Part shown: piece after piece, positions 17,280-25,667 of the stretch
Layout: every line of letters begins with the position of its first letter
Position numbering within the stretch: the stretch's first letter is position 1
Source: Planctomycetaceae bacterium
GTDB taxonomy: Bacteria > Planctomycetota > Planctomycetia > Pirellulales > Pirellulaceae
Assembly: GCA_007127095.1 (NCBI GenBank)
Contig: SKZY01000168.1
Location: forward strand, 1 to 43,875
Direction of reading: 5' to 3'
DNA length: 43,875 bases
Position numbers and translations under genes: made by a program
The notes under the pieces: generated by a model
Told to the model about the DNA's origin: nothing
Database searches by the model: none
Seen by the model: the letters and a program-made list of their open reading frames with translations, nothing else

Positions 17280-17609
17280 GGCGAAGTGCCGTTTGCAACA
17301 AGAATAGGGATCGTTGATGCCCGATCAGTGCGGACGATGTCGGTGGGAGCGAGGCTTCGGGCCGATTACCTGACCGCGGTTGGCCGCTCACCGCAAGGTA
17401 GCGATGAGCGGCCTGCCGCGGGCAGATCGGTGGCCCGAAGCCTCACTCGACCGGGCGCTGCGGGTCGGCGAAGTCGCGGGAGGGAGGTACGACTTACCGG
17501 CGCGCCGCCGACAAGCTCGCAAGGCCCGGGTCGGGTGCAGGATACCCGGAGGGATTCGCCGATGCGAGCGTTTCAAGCGGAGACGAGGCGTGGTAGCGAT
17601 CAGCAAGGC
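17280..17609. other. intergenic region holding a large palindrome
   Basis: No gene is supported in these 330 bases. The main structure is the imperfect palindrome at 17351-17444, listed separately. The rest is GC-rich and without a visible promoter or terminator. Confidence 0.55.
17351..17444. repeat. 94-bp imperfect palindrome
   Basis: Two 40-base arms (17351-17390 and 17405-17444) flank a 14-base spacer. The outer 13 bases match perfectly (GAGGCTTCGGGCC / GGCCCGAAGCCTC). Inside, CCGCGG and GGCCGCTCA pair with CCGCGG and TGAGCGGCC. By hand I count 32 of 40 paired positions. It has no T run, so it is not a simple terminator. The size and form fit a REP/BIME-like or MITE-like element; there is no transposase nearby. 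Confidence 0.75.
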
Positions 17610-17930
17610 TCAGCTCGCTGCCAACCGCTTTTCCACCGGTGCCGAAGTGCGAGCCCGCTCCCGTTTGCGTGGCTTGTGCTGACCCCATTCCTTGGTCAGC
17701 ATCTCAAAAACCTCGCCGGTTTCGTATCGCACGATGTTTTTGCCCTCAGGGATCGGGCCGATCAATCCGCGGAAAACTGGCATCCCGCGGAGTCCGAGGT
17801 CGGTACTGCAATCATCGACACCGATCTGCTGATAGGAATCCAAAAGAGGAGCGGGATCGGGATAGTCTTTGACCAACAACGATCCGTCGGAGGCTCGGGC
17901 GACGACGCGGAACGTATCTTTTTTTGCCAT
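17610..17930 (-). CDS. small hypothetical protein
   Basis: This 106-residue protein of no family I recognise begins MAKKDTFRVVARASDGSLLV and ends in a basic tail (KPRKRERARTSAPVEKRLAAS). It has no signal peptide or membrane segment. The middle (GVDDCSTDLGLRGMPVFRGLIGP) looks like a folded domain. Codon use resembles the neighbouring genes, which is why I keep it. No Shine-Dalgarno is visible before the ATG at 17930. It lies between the palindrome and thyA, on the same strand as thyA, 227 bases downstream of it. Confidence 0.6.
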   Translation of the reverse strand: MAKKDTFRVVARASDGSLLVKDYPDPAPLLDSYQQIGVDDCSTDLGLRGMPVFRGLIGPIPEGKNIVRYETGEVFEMLTKEWGQHKPRKRERARTSAPVEKRLAAS

Positions 17931-18157
17931 CGTGAATTAACAGAATCAGGTTTGCAGGAGGATCGGAGGAAGATCACCTCGACAACAGTGTCTTCGGTCC
18001 TCACGGTCGGTCCGGCGAGAAAACCGTGACCGCGCCACACGACGGGTACAGACGCTTTGCCAGGACCATCTGAAACAGCACCGACAGGCCGCAAGTCGGG
18101 CACCGTCGTCACGTCCGCTACCGCCGCGCCACGGCGACCGACCACCGCGATCGCTAC

Positions 18158-18952
18158 TCAGACCGAGACCGCTGCCTTGATCGCCGGATGGGGCCGGTAA
18201 TCGACCAGCTCAAAGTCTTCGAATGCGAACCCGTCGATCCGCTCCGGGGTCGTGGCGATCCGCATCGTCGGTAGGCTCCGAGGCGTTCGTGACAGTTGCA
18301 GTTCCGCTTGCTCGAAATGGTTGCGGTACAAATGCACGTCGCCGAAGGTGTGTACGAAATCGCCCGGACGCAGACCGGTCACCCGCGCCATCATCATGGT
18401 TAACAAGGCGTAACTGGCGATGTTGAACGGGACTCCTAAAAAATAATCCGCGCTCCGTTGGTAAAGCTGACAACTCAGCCGCCCAGCGGCGACGTAGAAC
18501 TGAAACAGCAGGTGACAGGGCGGCAACGCCATCCGATCGACGTCAGCCACATTCCAGGCCGACACGATCAATCGCCGCGAATTCGGGTTCGTGCGAATCT
18601 CTCGTTCGACCCACGCGATCTGGTCGATCGTCTCGCCGCTGACGGTCGGCCACGAACGCCACTGATGGCCGTAAACCGGCCCCAGGTTTCCCTCGGCATC
18701 AGCCCATTCGTCCCAAATCGTCACGCCGTGACGATTGAGCCAACCGACGTTGGTATCGCCACGAAGAAACCACAACAGCTCGATGATGATCGACCGCAGG
18801 TGCAGCTTCTTGGTCGTCAACAGCGGAAAGCCCTGCTCGAGATCGAACCGCAATTGACGGCCGAACAGACTCCGCGTCCCCGTGCCGGTCCGGTCATCGC
18901 GGTCGACGCCGGTTTCGATGATTTCGCGGAGCAGATTCAGATAGGATTCCAT
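18158..18952 (-). CDS. thyA: thymidylate synthase
   Basis: This 264-residue enzyme is exactly the length of E. coli ThyA. It methylates dUMP to dTMP using methylenetetrahydrofolate. The catalytic Cys146 lies in [13 protein letters not shown], as in E. coli. Other landmarks are [14 protein letters not shown] at 18-31, [11 protein letters not shown] at 58-68, [18 protein letters not shown], and HLYRNHFEQ near the C-terminus. No dihydrofolate reductase gene follows it. The neighbouring genes give no sign of a pyrimidine operon. Confidence 0.97.
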   Translation of the reverse strand: MESYLNLLREIIETGVDRDDRTGTGTRSLFGRQLRFDLEQGFPLLTTKKLHLRSIIIELLWFLRGDTNVGWLNRHGVTIWDEWADAEGNLGPVYGHQWRSWPTVSGETIDQIAWVEREIRTNPNSRRLIVSAWNVADVDRMALPPCHLLFQFYVAAGRLSCQLYQRSADYFLGVPFNIASYALLTMMMARVTGLRPGDFVHTFGDVHLYRNHFEQAELQLSRTPRSLPTMRIATTPERIDGFAFEDFELVDYRPHPAIKAAVSV

Positions 18953-19041
18953 AGCGGTCAGACCGATTTCTAAAAGTAACGGCGGTGATCGATCGTCGAC
19001 GGGCCGCCTGGACAGCGGGCCTCGTCACGACCCGATCGCGA

Positions 19042-21435
19042 TCAAGCGCTGACCGACCGCCGGACGGGATTATCAGCGACGCGGCCAGAGAACGTCCAGT
19101 GACGATCGCTGGTCATCCGCAGATCAGCCGGATCGAAGCCGCAATCGGCGAACATTTTCCTCGCCTCGTCCAGCGTCAATGCCGCGAACAACGAATCGCG
19201 GAGCATCTGGCGGGCTGCCTCAGGCTCCGATGCCGCGTGGGCAGCTACCAGCGATTCAACGGCGGCGGCGGTCGATGGTCGAAATAGATCGCGGACAAAC
19301 AGTCGACCACCGGGCTTCAGCAACCGCTTAGCCGCTGCGACGGCGAGTACCGGATCGGGCAGGTGGTGGATCAACGAATTGCAGATCACCGTATCGGCAA
19401 TCGCGGGTTCGAACCCCGCCAATCGCTTGCAATCGGCTTGAACCAACTCGATCCGCCCCTTCAACGATTCAAGCTCCAGCCGTCGGTTTGCCAGGTCGAG
19501 CATTTCGGCACTGGCATCGATCGCCATCACGCGTACGTTTGTGACGCGGCGACATAACTCGATGGGAATCAACGCCGTGCCGGTGCCGAGATCGACGACA
19601 TCGCTCCCCAGGTCGCCCTCAGCCAACAAATCGTCGACGAATTGCCGGTTTACCGCCTCGTGATCCATCTGGTCGTACAGTTCCGCCTCCTCGCGGGTAT
19701 CGATCAATTCGGGTTCGAGCAGCCGAGCGTTGAGCGCGCCGGCCGGTGCCGAACGAATGCCGGTGACCGCCTGCGAATCGTCCGGACCGTCGGGCAAGCG
19801 TGGCGGAACCGGGAGCACGAATCCCCATAACAAAAGCAGGCCGGCGGAACCTCCGTAGCCGGCGGCATACTCCAGCGTGAGGTGACGGTAGTCGGTGGCG
19901 AGTATCCAATCGCCCCAGGACTCGGGCCCCATTGGTAAAAACAAACGGTTCTCCGCCAACGGCGAATGGATGACCCCGAACAGAGTCAACAGGCCGCAGC
20001 AACCGAGCACAATCGCAGCCAGGCGAAGTTGCCGATCGATGATCGCGGTCAACACCCAAGCCCACAACAAGCTTGTCAAGATGAAGCTGTTGGAGAGCAT
20101 CGTCAGCGTCGTTAACTGCTCCTTCAGACGCGGGTCGCCGAGACTGTCGAAGCCGAAACCGGAGGCGAGCGCTGCCGGGTCACCGAACAGCTGGTTCGGA
20201 AAAGACAATGCCAGGAACGCCAGCGCAGGGATACAGCCGAGCGCGACAGCCGGATAGTGCCGCCGCGGTGTCGCGGCAAAGCTCTGAGCGGTGATTTCCA
20301 AGCCGATGAAGACCAAAATCGGCAGTACCACCGGGATCGGTAGGTAGGCGTTGAACCATTCGAAATAGCCGACGATGCCGGCGGCACCGATGAACATCGC
20401 GGTGGCCAACGAGTAGGCGGCCCGACCGCCCATCGCTTTGTAGGCCGGGTGGCCGATGTAGGGCGTCGTTTGGATCACGCCACCGGACAGCCCGGCGACC
20501 AAAGTCGCTGCCCCTTCGATCCCGACGACCGACCCGGTGTCGTAATCGTCGCCAGCCGCAGCGGCCGATTCGGTGCAGTCGATCCCGCCGACAACCGTCA
20601 TCAGGGCGAACGGCAGCGCGATCGGAAAGTACGGGATCGCATCCTGAATTGCCCCCAGCCAACCGAACGACCAAGCCGCCAACCAATCGCTGGGCAACCA
20701 AGCCACCCCCGGCGGTTCGGGCATCCGGTAGCCGTCAAACCCCAAGGCGATCATCAGGTAGTAGACCGCACCGGCGACGATCAGGGCGCCGACCGTACCG
20801 GGTAGGCGCCCCGGCAACGACACCCGCCCGATCAACGTGGTCAAGACGATCACCAATGCCAACATACCCGGCAGCGGGTGGGCGAAGATTTCCAACATCG
20901 GCATGAAGCTGATCAAGACCAAGGCGATCGCCGCCAGCGAGCCGAGCAATCCCGCCCGCGGCACGGTAGCCCGGACTCGGTTGCAAACCGGAGCACAAAT
21001 CAGCTTGAACACGCCACTCAGTACCAAACACCAAATGCCGATGTGCCAGGTCCGCGTCGCCGCCTCCGTCACCTCCAACCCGAGCACGTCACGGCCGGCG
21101 ACAAACGACGGCCCCAGAATGAAAAACACCATCCCGAACAACGACGGGGTATCGATCCCCAGCGGCATCGCGGTGACATCGTCGCGGCCGGTCCGCTTCG
21201 CCAGCCGAAACGCCAAGGCAAAAAAGGCGAGGTCGCCGACCAAGACGCCGAGCGCCGTTCCCGGCACCATCGTCCGGATGATGAACTCACCCGGGAAGCC
21301 GAAGGCCGTCGACAGCAGCAGCACCAGCAATAACAGATTGGCGACATTGTCGAACATCAACCCGAAGAAGGCGTTGATGTCGCCAGGACGTGCCCAGCGG
21401 TATCGGTGGACCGGCGACGGGGGCATGGACCGCAA
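19042..21435 (-). CDS. NCS2/AzgA-like permease fused to a SAM-dependent methyltransferase
   Basis: This single open frame of about 797 residues has two unrelated parts. Residues 1 to about 545 are a permease with about 12 hydrophobic segments. DDVTAMPLGIDTPSLFGMVF, GGIDCTESAAAAGDDYDT and GGVIQTTPYIGHPAYKAMGG resemble the nucleobase-transporter (NCS2/AzgA) fold. After a polar linker, residues about 590-797 form a class I methyltransferase with motif I VVDLGTGTALIPIEL (about 613-627), the acidic motif II MAIDAS and motif IV NSLIHHLPDP. The start is best read as TTG at 21435, with GAGGAG 7 bases upstream; the ATG at 21426 lacks a well-placed site. No stop or frameshift lies between the parts. 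Substrate and methyl acceptor are unknown. Confidence 0.85.
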   Translation of the reverse strand: MRSMPPSPVHRYRWARPGDINAFFGLMFDNVANLLLLVLLLSTAFGFPGEFIIRTMVPGTALGVLVGDLAFFALAFRLAKRTGRDDVTAMPLGIDTPSLFGMVFFILGPSFVAGRDVLGLEVTEAATRTWHIGIWCLVLSGVFKLICAPVCNRVRATVPRAGLLGSLAAIALVLISFMPMLEIFAHPLPGMLALVIVLTTLIGRVSLPGRLPGTVGALIVAGAVYYLMIALGFDGYRMPEPPGVAWLPSDWLAAWSFGWLGAIQDAIPYFPIALPFALMTVVGGIDCTESAAAAGDDYDTGSVVGIEGAATLVAGLSGGVIQTTPYIGHPAYKAMGGRAAYSLATAMFIGAAGIVGYFEWFNAYLPIPVVLPILVFIGLEITAQSFAATPRRHYPAVALGCIPALAFLALSFPNQLFGDPAALASGFGFDSLGDPRLKEQLTTLTMLSNSFILTSLLWAWVLTAIIDRQLRLAAIVLGCCGLLTLFGVIHSPLAENRLFLPMGPESWGDWILATDYRHLTLEYAAGYGGSAGLLLLWGFVLPVPPRLPDGPDDSQAVTGIRSAPAGALNARLLEPELIDTREEAELYDQMDHEAVNRQFVDDLLAEGDLGSDVVDLGTGTALIPIELCRRVTNVRVMAIDASAEMLDLANRRLELESLKGRIELVQADCKRLAGFEPAIADTVICNSLIHHLPDPVLAVAAAKRLLKPGGRLFVRDLFRPSTAAAVESLVAAHAASEPEAARQMLRDSLFAALTLDEARKMFADCGFDPADLRMTSDRHWTFSGRVADNPVRRSVSA

Positions 21436-21513
21436 AACGCGACTCCTCGGCGGCAGTGATTGATTCGACCACGACCCACGCGCGGTCGTGACGTATGGTA
21501 TCACCGCCTATTA

Positions 21514-21575
21514 TGCGTGGGATCGCAATGAGTGGGGTCGCATGGCTGCATGCGTGGGACCGCGTGGCTGCATGC
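21514..21575. repeat. short direct repeats between genes
   Basis: GCGTGGGATCGC (21514-21525) and GCGTGGGACCGC (21551-21562) alternate with two perfect TGGCTGCATGCG copies (21542-21553, 21564-21575). They occupy most of the 149-base gap between the fusion gene and the exported-protein gene upstream of it. Confidence 0.6.
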
Positions 21576-21584
21576 GGCCCGCCG

Positions 21585-22469
21585 TCAGTCGGTCGGGAAA
21601 GCCGAAAACTCGACCTCGTCGAAACTGGATATCATCTGACCCGCTTCGGAGATCTTCTTCCGATCGAGATCGCTCAGCCGCCCCACGTAGAGGTGCTCGG
21701 CGCGGTACTCCCGCGTCTTCAATCCTCGCCGTACCTCCAACTTGATCTGCCGCGGCAGTGTCTTTTCGGCCGCCAAAAACTCCGCCAACGTCATCCGTGC
21801 GAATGGCGGCGACCCGACGTGGCGGGCAATGTTCAACCGACAGGCCCAGACCGTAAACGCGGCGTATTCGGCGGCTACTCCCTCATGCAGCGACGACTGG
21901 GTCGTGACGACATATTTGGTGTCACCAAACTCCAGCGTGTAGCGATCGCGAGTCCCGTCGGGGACGACTTTGGCGCCGATCCCCAGCGCCCGCTCAGCAC
22001 CCGATTCGATCGCTGCGGCCCGTACCTGAGCAGAAATCTGGATCAATGATTCGGTCGAAATCGAGGTCCGAACACGTTGGACTTTGTGCAGCAGGATGAT
22101 CCGGCTGCGTCCGGGATCGAAAATCGAGACCGTGGCTCCGGTCCCGACCGGCAAGTCGTAGACGACGCCCGCATCGAACAGCAGCAGATGCTGTGATTGC
22201 GGCTTGACCTGCGTCCCTTCGAACAGATCGGTCTCGACGCGGAACGTCAATGGCGACGCTGCCGCCGGGGCGACGTACTTGACCGCGGTCACTTCGTCGG
22301 CGCGAGCCATCGCGGCCGCACCACTGAAAAGGCCGAAACAGGTCGTCAAGAACCAACGGCGGCCAGCCAGCGAACGGTCTTCAACCGGTTGTCGGTCAAT
22401 CGCGACTCGAAGACCTCGCCGCGATCGGTGAAGAGATTCAGGGAATAATCGAGTGGGCACAGCAGACAT
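21585..22469 (-). CDS. exported hypothetical protein with Tat-like signal
   Basis: This 294-residue protein is of no family I recognise. The N-terminal region has a twin-arginine-like motif, GRRWFLTTCFGLFSG (Arg37-Arg38), with a hydrophobic stretch and a possible cleavage site after AMARA near residue 57. The mature part (about 235 residues) is soluble and rich in beta-type segments (HLLLFDAGVVYDLP, SRIILLHKVQRVRTS, RYTLEFGDTKYVVTT). I chose the ATG at 22469 with AGGAT 10 bases upstream; the frame is open further upstream, but that part is basic and overlaps nothing useful. It sits between the ketosynthase-like gene and the permease fusion on the same strand. Confidence 0.65.
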   Translation of the reverse strand: MSAVPTRLFPESLHRSRRGLRVAIDRQPVEDRSLAGRRWFLTTCFGLFSGAAAMARADEVTAVKYVAPAAASPLTFRVETDLFEGTQVKPQSQHLLLFDAGVVYDLPVGTGATVSIFDPGRSRIILLHKVQRVRTSISTESLIQISAQVRAAAIESGAERALGIGAKVVPDGTRDRYTLEFGDTKYVVTTQSSLHEGVAAEYAAFTVWACRLNIARHVGSPPFARMTLAEFLAAEKTLPRQIKLEVRRGLKTREYRAEHLYVGRLSDLDRKKISEAGQMISSFDEVEFSAFPTD

Positions 22470-22680
22470 AGCGATCAGCCGATCCTGGGACAGAAGCATT
22501 AGCCAACAGTACGACCAGCGCGGAATCGAGATCCGCGACCGGCGGCGACGTTTACCAGAAGCTAGGGCAGAGAATCGTCTCACGTCCAGTGCGAAAATCG
22601 CGACCCTCGCGGCGTTCGGAAAAGCGGTCCGAACGGTTTCGAATCGGCATCATCACCAGTCCGACAGATCGTCGCCAGGA

Positions 22681-24009
22681 CTACGCATCGCAAGCGGCGA
22701 TCTGGATCGCCGTCGCCTGCCCTTGCGGCGTGACGTTGACGCTGACAAAGCTGTCGCCCGCTGGCGTCCCCGGACCGGTCACGAGGTTGATCTCACAGGC
22801 CGGATCAGGCTGGTCGCAATTTCGGATCGGGAACAGTTCGCCGCCCAGGCAAAGCGTACTGGCGATGATCTCGACCATTCCGCCTCCGGCACCGAGATTG
22901 CCGAAATGCCCTTTCGCCGTGGTCACCGGGACCTGCGGACGGGCGTCCCCGAAACAGACCTGAATCGCCTCGGCTTCGGCCAGATCGCATTCGGGGGTAG
23001 CGAGGCCATGAGCGTTGACGTGGCCGATCGACTGCGGTCCGCGTTGCAGGGTCGCCATCCGCATCGCGTTGACCATCGCCCCCCGCAGCATCCCCGATCG
23101 CTCCGTCGGCGGTACGGCACTGCTACCGCCGCCGACGATCTCGGCCAGGATCGGTACGCCCCGCTTGCGGGCGTTGGCGAGCGTTTCGACGATCAACGCA
23201 CCGGCACCTTCGCCGAGCACCGATCCGCTTCGGCGGACATCGAACGGACGACACGACGACGCCATGTCGTCTTCGCTGGCCGGGCGCGGGAGCGTCGCTA
23301 ACTTCTCCTGCATCGCCGCGTGCAACGACCGGAAGGGCTGAATCCGCGACCCCGTCGAACCGACGACCATCACGTCGGCGTGACCACGCCGCAACGTCGA
23401 ACAGGCTTCCCAAAGCACTGCGGCCGGCGAGGCTTCGCGGAGTGTGATCGAGTTGTTCGGCCCGCGGAGATCGTTGAAGATCGCTACATGGCTGGCCGGC
23501 ATATTCGGCAAGTATTTCAACAGCCACAACGGATTGACCTGGTGCAATCCCTTAGTCGCCCAATCGCGAAAACAAAACTCGCCGTTCTCGTCTCGGCAAT
23601 TCTGAATCCCGGCGGCGAACTCTTCCGGCAAGGTCATGATGTAATCGCACCCGAAGAGCACTCCGGTCCGATCGGGATCGCGAGACTCGGGCGTCAGTTC
23701 GGCGTCGTGGATCGCCAATTGCGCCGCGGCGACCCCCATTTCGATCTCACGACACATCAGCTTGGAACTCTTGCGGATCGTCCGCTGCAACGGCTTGTCG
23801 AGCGGACCGTAATCCTCGATTTTGCCGGTGAAATCACGGACCTCCGCCCCATGGTCAACCGACAAAACCCCCGTCGGGACGCGGGTGAACTCGCCGATCC
23901 CGCTGCGGAATGACCGTAGCCCGTCGATCAACTGGTCCGGCGAACAACCGAGCGGGCTGACGACGCCCAGCCCGGTGATGACAATGCGGTCGGATTGGGA
24001 GTCGTTCAT
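22681..24009 (-). CDS. beta-ketoacyl-ACP synthase homologue without catalytic Cys
   Basis: This 442-residue protein is a FabF-type ketosynthase by overall sequence: RIVITGLGVVSPLG at 8-21, GEGAGALIVE at 267-276, and VNAHGLATPECDLAEAEAI (His334) near the C-terminal half. The active-site region reads GPNNSITLREASPAAVLWEA (183-202 approximately), so the Cys of the canonical TACAS motif is Glu192. The second His of the KS triad reads GN at 370-371, and the glycine-rich GFGG loop is replaced by SVNVTPQGQATAI. It is therefore unlikely to condense acyl chains like FabF and may be a chain-length-factor-like or non-condensing member. Start ATG at 24009; 24030 is possible. No ACP or other fatty-acid gene is nearby. 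Confidence 0.88.
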   Translation of the reverse strand: MNDSQSDRIVITGLGVVSPLGCSPDQLIDGLRSFRSGIGEFTRVPTGVLSVDHGAEVRDFTGKIEDYGPLDKPLQRTIRKSSKLMCREIEMGVAAAQLAIHDAELTPESRDPDRTGVLFGCDYIMTLPEEFAAGIQNCRDENGEFCFRDWATKGLHQVNPLWLLKYLPNMPASHVAIFNDLRGPNNSITLREASPAAVLWEACSTLRRGHADVMVVGSTGSRIQPFRSLHAAMQEKLATLPRPASEDDMASSCRPFDVRRSGSVLGEGAGALIVETLANARKRGVPILAEIVGGGSSAVPPTERSGMLRGAMVNAMRMATLQRGPQSIGHVNAHGLATPECDLAEAEAIQVCFGDARPQVPVTTAKGHFGNLGAGGGMVEIIASTLCLGGELFPIRNCDQPDPACEINLVTGPGTPAGDSFVSVNVTPQGQATAIQIAACDA

Positions 24010-24145
24010 CGATCGAAAAAACGGAGGCATCGAGCAAGGGAAACGGGGCGTGACGGTACCTCACCGCCCAGTCGCCTCGCAACGACCCAGTTTGCGCAAT
24101 CCAGACGGATCGGCAAGGCGTAGGGCGGTCGAAAATCGTCGCCGA

Positions 24146-25378
24146 TCAGTAACGGCCCCGGTTGGTCGTACCGAGTCGGTCGGCGACTTGCGGTGCCGCA
24201 GGCAGGTTCTCGTTCACCCGTCCACGAAACTCGACGAACATCAAGGCATCGGCACGCCCCGCCGTCGTTCCGGTCAACGAGTTGAAATTCAAAAGCGGGA
24301 TCGACGAAGCCGAGCGGTCGGGACTCGCCACCACACCACACGACAGCAACAACACCATATCGGCCGGCCAGCGGAATCGTTCCTTCAACCGCCAACTGAC
24401 AACCTGCGGGACATCGACACGAGCGCGATACATCTCTCCGCTAGGCAGCGGTAGATCGAGGTCGACCGGGACGAGCTTATCAACTTGGTCGATTTCGACC
24501 TGAATCACACAATCGATCGTCCGCCGATCGACCGAGACGAGCGGACTGATTTCCATCCGATATCCCTCCTGCACCTCACCGGTCTGTGGTTCATACGGAG
24601 GCCAACCCGTCGGGGCTGGGCGGATGTTTTGGATGTAGTTGCGTCCCCGTGTACTGGCCAGTTTTTCGGTCTGACCGTTGTGCGTGACCAGATCGACCGT
24701 CTGGATTTCGCGAACGTCCGACCTTTGTCGCAACATCGACATCACCATCGCGGCGTTCTCCTTGGTCAGCAACCACGCTTGCAGCCCCGCCGAGTTGACA
24801 CTGACGTGCTGCATCAACATGTGGGTTCGGGTTCGCCAGTTCGGACTGCCGACCGTCATCACCCGCAGATTCATCATCTGAGGGTCCATGTCTCCGGCCG
24901 TAAAACGTTCGACCATCTCCGCGACGACCTGGTGAACCTCGGGCGTGTGATAGACCGATAAGGAGTCGCGATCGGCGCTCAAAAAACCGAACGGCTCGCT
25001 GAACCAGAGGTCCGAACCGGTCTCCCGCAACACCCAATCGACGACCGCCTGATGCGGCCGATCGTGTTTGGTCAAGTACCCGGTATAGGGCCGTAGGTCG
25101 TACACTCGGTGCTCCTGGCCGTTGCCTTGCGGCAGCGTTCCGCCGCCTGATTTGACCGGAGTTTTCGGCAGATCGCCGCCGCCGTTTTGTCCGGCCGGCA
25201 TCCCTTGCAGGCTGGGCGGCGAGTCGGGGGCCTGGCCCCACAACTTCGCGGTCCCGACGCTGATCCAGACGATCGCGATCGCGCCCATCAGGAACGTCAC
25301 CGCCAGTCGCGATCGCCGCGCCAGTGGTGCGGTCCGGGACAACGACCCGGCGACGGTCCACGATACTGGTTCTCGCAT
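24146..25378 (-). CDS. membrane-anchored hypothetical protein, possibly secretin-like
   Basis: This 410-residue protein has one N-terminal hydrophobic segment at about 23-45 (RRSRLAVTFLMGAIAIVWIS), a Gly/Pro-rich stretch, and a large extracytoplasmic domain. Blocks such as VYDLRPYTGYL, YRMEISPLVSVDRRTIDC and VDVPQVVSWRLKERFRWPADMVLLLSCGVV are probably conserved among planctomycetes. The alternating strand pattern loosely recalls secretin (GspD-type) C-terminal domains, but I cannot confirm it. The ATG at 25378 has AAGGA 7 bases upstream, which decides the start over the in-frame upstream codons. It diverges from the fasciclin gene. Confidence 0.65.
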   Translation of the reverse strand: MREPVSWTVAGSLSRTAPLARRSRLAVTFLMGAIAIVWISVGTAKLWGQAPDSPPSLQGMPAGQNGGGDLPKTPVKSGGGTLPQGNGQEHRVYDLRPYTGYLTKHDRPHQAVVDWVLRETGSDLWFSEPFGFLSADRDSLSVYHTPEVHQVVAEMVERFTAGDMDPQMMNLRVMTVGSPNWRTRTHMLMQHVSVNSAGLQAWLLTKENAAMVMSMLRQRSDVREIQTVDLVTHNGQTEKLASTRGRNYIQNIRPAPTGWPPYEPQTGEVQEGYRMEISPLVSVDRRTIDCVIQVEIDQVDKLVPVDLDLPLPSGEMYRARVDVPQVVSWRLKERFRWPADMVLLLSCGVVASPDRSASSIPLLNFNSLTGTTAGRADALMFVEFRGRVNENLPAAPQVADRLGTTNRGRY

Positions 25379-25552
25379 GGTGTGATCCTTCGTCTTGGCT
25401 GGAGAAGTGTGCTGTGCGGATTTCGGACTTAATCGTCGCGCCGATCGCGTTGGCGACGACTCACACGGTTCTCTTAGGCGATGCGGGCTCGGCCGGACAA
25501 GACCGATCGATCCAGCCAAAGTCGAGTTTTTACTTAAGAAAAATTGTCGCAG

Positions 25553-25566
25553 CGGGACTTGTCCCG
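25553..25566. promoter_or_regulatory. palindrome in the divergent promoter region
   Basis: CGGGACTTGTCCCG has 6-base arms around TT. It lies 102 bases before the fasciclin start and 175 bases before the divergent gene start. It could be an operator or part of a dispersed repeat. A short hairpin fits as well, but no T run follows. Confidence 0.3.
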
Positions 25567-25667
25567 ACTCTAGAGTCTTCACGTCCACCGGGAAACAAGC
25601 CGCAGCGGTGAGACAACGTAATCGTGCATTGCGGATCGTCGATTTCTGTTCCTACCCGGAGTTTGTT

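Noticed and set aside
19403-19419. GGGTTCGAACCCC resembling a tRNA T arm
   Set aside because: It lies inside the methyltransferase domain coding sequence and no cloverleaf surrounds it.
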